NCBI GenBank assembly: GCA_964020085.1
Contig: OZ026597.1
Location: forward strand, 3,438,894-3,502,893
DNA: 64,000 nt
Reading direction: 5' to 3'
DNA from: Micromussa lordhowensis
Lineage: Eukaryota > Cnidaria > Anthozoa > Scleractinia > Lobophylliidae
The notes under the pieces are model-generated. The model made no database searches and was not told the DNA's origin. It saw only the letters and a program-made list of their open reading frames with translations. Below, piece after piece: positions 60,503 to 64,000 of this stretch. Every line of letters starts with the position of its first letter. The first letter of the stretch is position 1. The position numbers and the translations under genes are program-made.

Positions 60503-62815
60503 ATGCACATACGGTCGTTCTCTCAACCACAAGGCGACATGACGGCCTGTACTGATTCAACCATCGTTGATCTTCCCAAAATTAAGTCAGAGGACAAACT
60601 CGACTGCGCTGTATGCGGAGACAAATCCACCGGAAAACACTATGGAGTCAGCACATGCGAAGGTTGTAAAAGCTTCTTCAAGCGCACGGTTCGTAACAGC
60701 ACTTCGTACACGTGCCGAGGAAATAACAATTGTACAGTGGATCGGGATAATCGGAGCCGCTGCCCATCTTGTCGATTTCAAAAATGTCTCAACACAGGAA
60801 TGAAAAAAGAAGGTAACCGTACTCATAGTGTTTTTGAAATATTTTAAAAGATCTTCTGTGACTCACACAATATTTATATTTTGAAAAAAGCTTCTTCTCA
60901 TAAAATATTTGTACTTTTAAAGATTTCCTTTATGGACTACGCATCATTTCATCGATAGATTGAGAGCTTTAACATCCAATATAAGCTGTTGCAAGAGTAC
61001 TGGTTATATTCACGCAATCTTAACTACTACTTTGAATAACCCAACAATTATAGTTCACTTAGTGCTGGAATAACAGAGTAAAAACAGGAATTTGGACCAA
61101 AACATCTATTGTTCGAATTATCAGTGCCAACAAAGAACAAAAGGCGGCTGGAGAAGTTTGAAATATACCTCCATTCATATATGACATTCACTACTATAAA
61201 TATTTTTGAAAGTCTCTATACATTTACAAATATATTGCTAACTGGTACCATTAAAGAAAGTCCCACTCAATTCTAGTTAAAAAGACAAATGAAAATTGTG
61301 CATAGTACATTAGGTTCGGCGATTTTGTTTAGCTTTGAAATATTTCTGTAACTAATACTAAAAGGACTTACAGTTACAGTGAGTTCTCTGAAAATATGAA
61401 AGGGTTCAACGTGTGCTTTGTCCTGATATCGATATCACGATTTCGATTCATGTAAAGTTATATATTTCGTCACCATGCAATTAATCTCTATCTGTCTCTT
61501 CTGTGCATAGATATTTACGGAATAAACGTGTAAAAGGTTCAGGAATATCGATGATTTTAAATTTTACCTTTGTTGAAACATTTTATCCCTATTATTTTAT
61601 TTTTAACCGTAAAATTGTATTTGCTACAAGCAATGATGCGTGTGTGTTTTTTAGTGAGTCAAATTCACGAGAATCAGTCTATCGCCGGTAATATTGCAAA
61701 GAGATGCATTTGAGCATAGCCCATAGTGGACATGCACTTGTTGTTATTGCAAGAAAGGTCCATCTACCTTCCAGGGATTCCGCTCAAATAGCAGCATTAG
61801 GGAATACACTGGCGCGAGGAGGTGTCTCAAAAATTAAAAACGCACGTGCAAAAAGGAGAATAAAAACTCATGGGCTTCTGCAATTCAACACTGCATGCTG
61901 TTTCGGTATAGGAGTAAATTTTGCTAGGAACCAACAGAAACTTGTGAAGATAAACACTAACCCGGAGAAATAAAAATAACACTGTATAGAAATGAGAGAG
62001 TGTAATAGACCAATTTCGATATATTAAAATTCAGCCTTAAACAATAGACCTCAGTACGAGGCTCAGGGGAATAACTACAGAGTTTGTGGGGTTTATTCCC
62101 CAGAGCCTCGTGCTGAGGTCCCATTGTGTTAGGCTGAATTTTAATATATCGAAATTGGTCTATTTGGGGAGTATTTTACTCCTTATATGATGTTTCCCAA
62201 ACAAAGTGTAACAGAGTGGTCTCCCCAAACCTCCACCCTCAAAATAACATTCCGGATCCGTTATGACCCTTCAGTACTTAACATAATGCTTTTATCACAC
62301 AGCCGTTCAAACAACAAAACTGCCAGCTTTCCCAGGATTCTCTTTTCCTTACTTCGGTGACCCAGCTGGTTTCTACGCACCAGGCCTCCTGCCGTTCACA
62401 TTTCTTCAGCCAGCACTGTCTAATCCAGGAAACATTCACATGGGGATGTTCCCACAAATCCAGGGCACTTCAGAAGTCGTCTATGAGCTGGCAGCTCACG
62501 TGCTGTTCTCGGTCGTGGACTGGGCTCGAAAGCTGCCAACCTTTAACAACTTAATGGAAAGCGACCAAATCACGCTGCTAAAAATGGCTTGGAGTGACCT
62601 GTATCTACTGGAAGGCGCCCGCAGTCCTATTCATATGTACCTGCAGCAGTTGTACGCCACAGCTAGCATGCAGGCCAGGCAGGTTTCCATGGAGAATATT
62701 CTTAAACGGATGGAACATGCGCGGTTGTTTCAAGACCAGGTGGAGAAGGTTCGATCGCTTGGAATGGATTTGACAGAGCATTTCCATATCAAGTGTATTA
62801 TCTTGTTCCGAACAG
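60503..62815 (+). CDS. Nuclear receptor, COUP-TF/NR2-like, partial (two exons seen; continues beyond window)
   Basis: Exon 60503-60812 holds the start (ATG 60503; an in-frame stop is at 60431) and the complete DNA-binding domain: first zinc finger [21 protein letters not shown] with P-box CEGCKS, second finger beginning YTCRGNNNC and ending [17 protein letters not shown]. Exon 62303-62815 follows in phase 1, giving the NR-typical GMKKEAVQ. It encodes a Pro/Gly/Phe-rich hinge and the ligand-binding domain helices 3-7, with [20 protein letters not shown] and [15 protein letters not shown]. It ends at GT after LFRTG, so helices 8-12 and AF-2 lie outside the window. The CEGCKS P-box suggests binding of AGGTCA repeats; most NR2F members are transcription regulators in the nucleus without a known natural ligand. 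Confidence 0.9.
62003..62165. mobile_element. Hairpin MITE family M2, copy 2
   Basis: AATAGACCAATTTCGATATA and the mirror-image right end TATATCGAAATTGGTCTATT enclose the same palindromic body as 18954-19115, including AACTACAGAGTTTGTGGGG at the loop. It lies in the nuclear receptor intron. The rest of that intron (60813-62302) holds nothing else I can identify. Confidence 0.85.
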
Positions 62816-63060
62816 GTGAGGTCAACAGTTTTCCAATATGATTGTTTAATCTGTTTAGGAAAGACATCGTTGTTCAATATACTCTTCACTCCGTTTTTTA
62901 ACAAAATCAAAAAAAGGTAATTTCGCTTTTTCTAATAAAAATATTAAAAACTTCAAGAAGTTTAAGCCTTGTGGTGTCTCCTTCTACGTGTTGGTATACA
63001 TGAAAGAGGCAGGCAGTAAACTACTCAAAAAAGCAAATAATATTATACTGACTACATAGA

Positions 63061-63665
63061 CCTGCTTTCAATTGAGTGTTGTAAAACCAAAACCACACTA
63101 ACGCTCCCCAAAATCAAACACAATTGGGGAAAACATCGTTCGCGGTATCACTGTTTTAAAGACTTTAATGAGTTAGAGCAAACTATAAGAAAATCAGCAA
63201 GTTTAAATTTTTATTATTTTGTTTCTAATTTTTAATTTTTTAACTTTTTAATTTTAATTTATTATTTTTTTTTTGTAGTGCATATACTGTGAATATTGCT
63301 GTAAATATTATATATATTCCGACTTTGCTTTATATTCCTAGATTTTAATTGTATTCTAACGTAATATATATTTAATATTAGGACCTCTATGTAAACCACT
63401 TTTAGTGATGGAGCCTCCTAATAAAAGATTGTTATTATTATTACTAATCACTCTAGTCATTCACTAAGGAGGTAAACAATCCAAGGAACCAATCAAAACT
63501 CGAATTAAATACATGAAGCGCGGGAAAACACGTGTGAACGAGTCACGATTGGTTCTGGTTTTACTTCTGATTGGAAGGAAAAGTAGGGCGAGGTGTTAAG
63601 CCAATCGTATTGCATAGTGATGCAGCCATTTACTTTTCGACATTCAAGTGAAAAACCATTCTATG
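63061..63665. mobile_element. Diverged relative of the AGAGCGGTTTTCAAT element
   Basis: TGCTTTCAATTGAGTGTTGT and AAACCAAAACCAC at the left, and CGACATTCAAGTGAAAAACC at the right, correspond to the ends of 58503-59283. AACCAATCAAAACTCGAA and GCGCGGGAAAACACGTG are inside. Its centre is interrupted (about 63100-63450) by an AT-rich piece ending AATAAAAGATTGTTATTATT, which looks like a retroelement tail. Confidence 0.6.
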
Positions 63666-64000
63666 AAATAAATAGCGACTCCAAAATTCTTCTCTCGAAT
63701 TAATTGCTCATCAATGTCCCACACAAGTCCATAACAAACAATAAAGACTCCTGCTGTACAGTGATAAGAGTGAATTAAGGTTTACTGAGCCATATACAAG
63801 GCTGAAAAGAATCAGATATGACCAGGAATGGACGCTAATAAGATGCATGCTCTTTACGATGATCATCAAAAAGTGTCCTCGTTTGTAAAAAGAGTCACCA
63901 AAACACACCTAATAATGTCAAATATGAAGTAGTATGAAAATGGCACTGTGGTGCTTTTCAAAATTAGCATGTGTCTCATTAGCCTTCAAATCCTGGACAT
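63666..64000. other. End of window, nothing identified
   Basis: Presumably intron of the nuclear receptor gene. No exon with the expected phase 1 start was found. Confidence 0.4.

Noticed and set aside
61704..61973. 89-codon frame in the nuclear receptor intron
   Set aside because: No motif, no splice signals in phase with the receptor exons, and not repeated.
1..64000. CRISPR array, prokaryotic operon or plasmid features
   Set aside because: Introns, SINEs, nuclear receptor and GPCR genes show animal nuclear DNA; the only regular array is the 61-bp minisatellite, which has no spacers.

Overview
This is eukaryotic, intron-rich, AT-rich animal DNA. It has GT-AG introns of 0.2-4 kb, neuronal-type receptor and channel genes, and many short inverted-repeat (MITE-like) elements and tRNA-derived SINEs. 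The mix of channels, an intronless class C GPCR, an intronless rhodopsin-like GPCR, a COUP-type nuclear receptor and the repeat types points to an anthozoan cnidarian, probably a stony coral. That assignment is an inference from gene and repeat style; no species marker was seen.

Layout. (1) 0.5-8.8 kb: three tandem copies on the minus strand of a small gene (102-110 residues) that I do not recognise, sitting in roughly 3 kb duplicated units that later mobile elements interrupt. (2) 9.9-30.4 kb, plus strand: a 17-exon gene for a TRPC-like cation channel with a C-terminal SPRY domain, followed by three homologous coiled-coil exons. Its introns hold many fold-back elements. (3) 33.1-34.0 kb, plus: a single-exon rhodopsin-family GPCR with one frameshift between TM5 and TM6. 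(4) 36.0-48.3 kb, plus: a complete 12-exon DEG/ENaC (ASIC-like) sodium channel subunit of about 462 residues. (5) 55.5-58.2 kb, plus: an intronless 897-residue class C GPCR with Venus flytrap, cysteine-rich and 7TM parts. (6) 60.5 kb to beyond the window, plus: a nuclear receptor with a COUP-TF-type DNA-binding domain and the first part of its ligand-binding domain.

Four consecutive plus-strand genes encode membrane sensors: TRP channel, GPCR, acid-sensing-type channel and glutamate/calcium-receptor-like GPCR. They have separate promoters, and nothing in the sequence shows coordinated regulation; their adjacency may be chance. I joined all exons by hand from splice sites, reading phase and family motifs. 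Phases agree at every junction of the TRP and DEG/ENaC models, which is strong internal support. Most DNA between genes is repeats or holds nothing I can identify.
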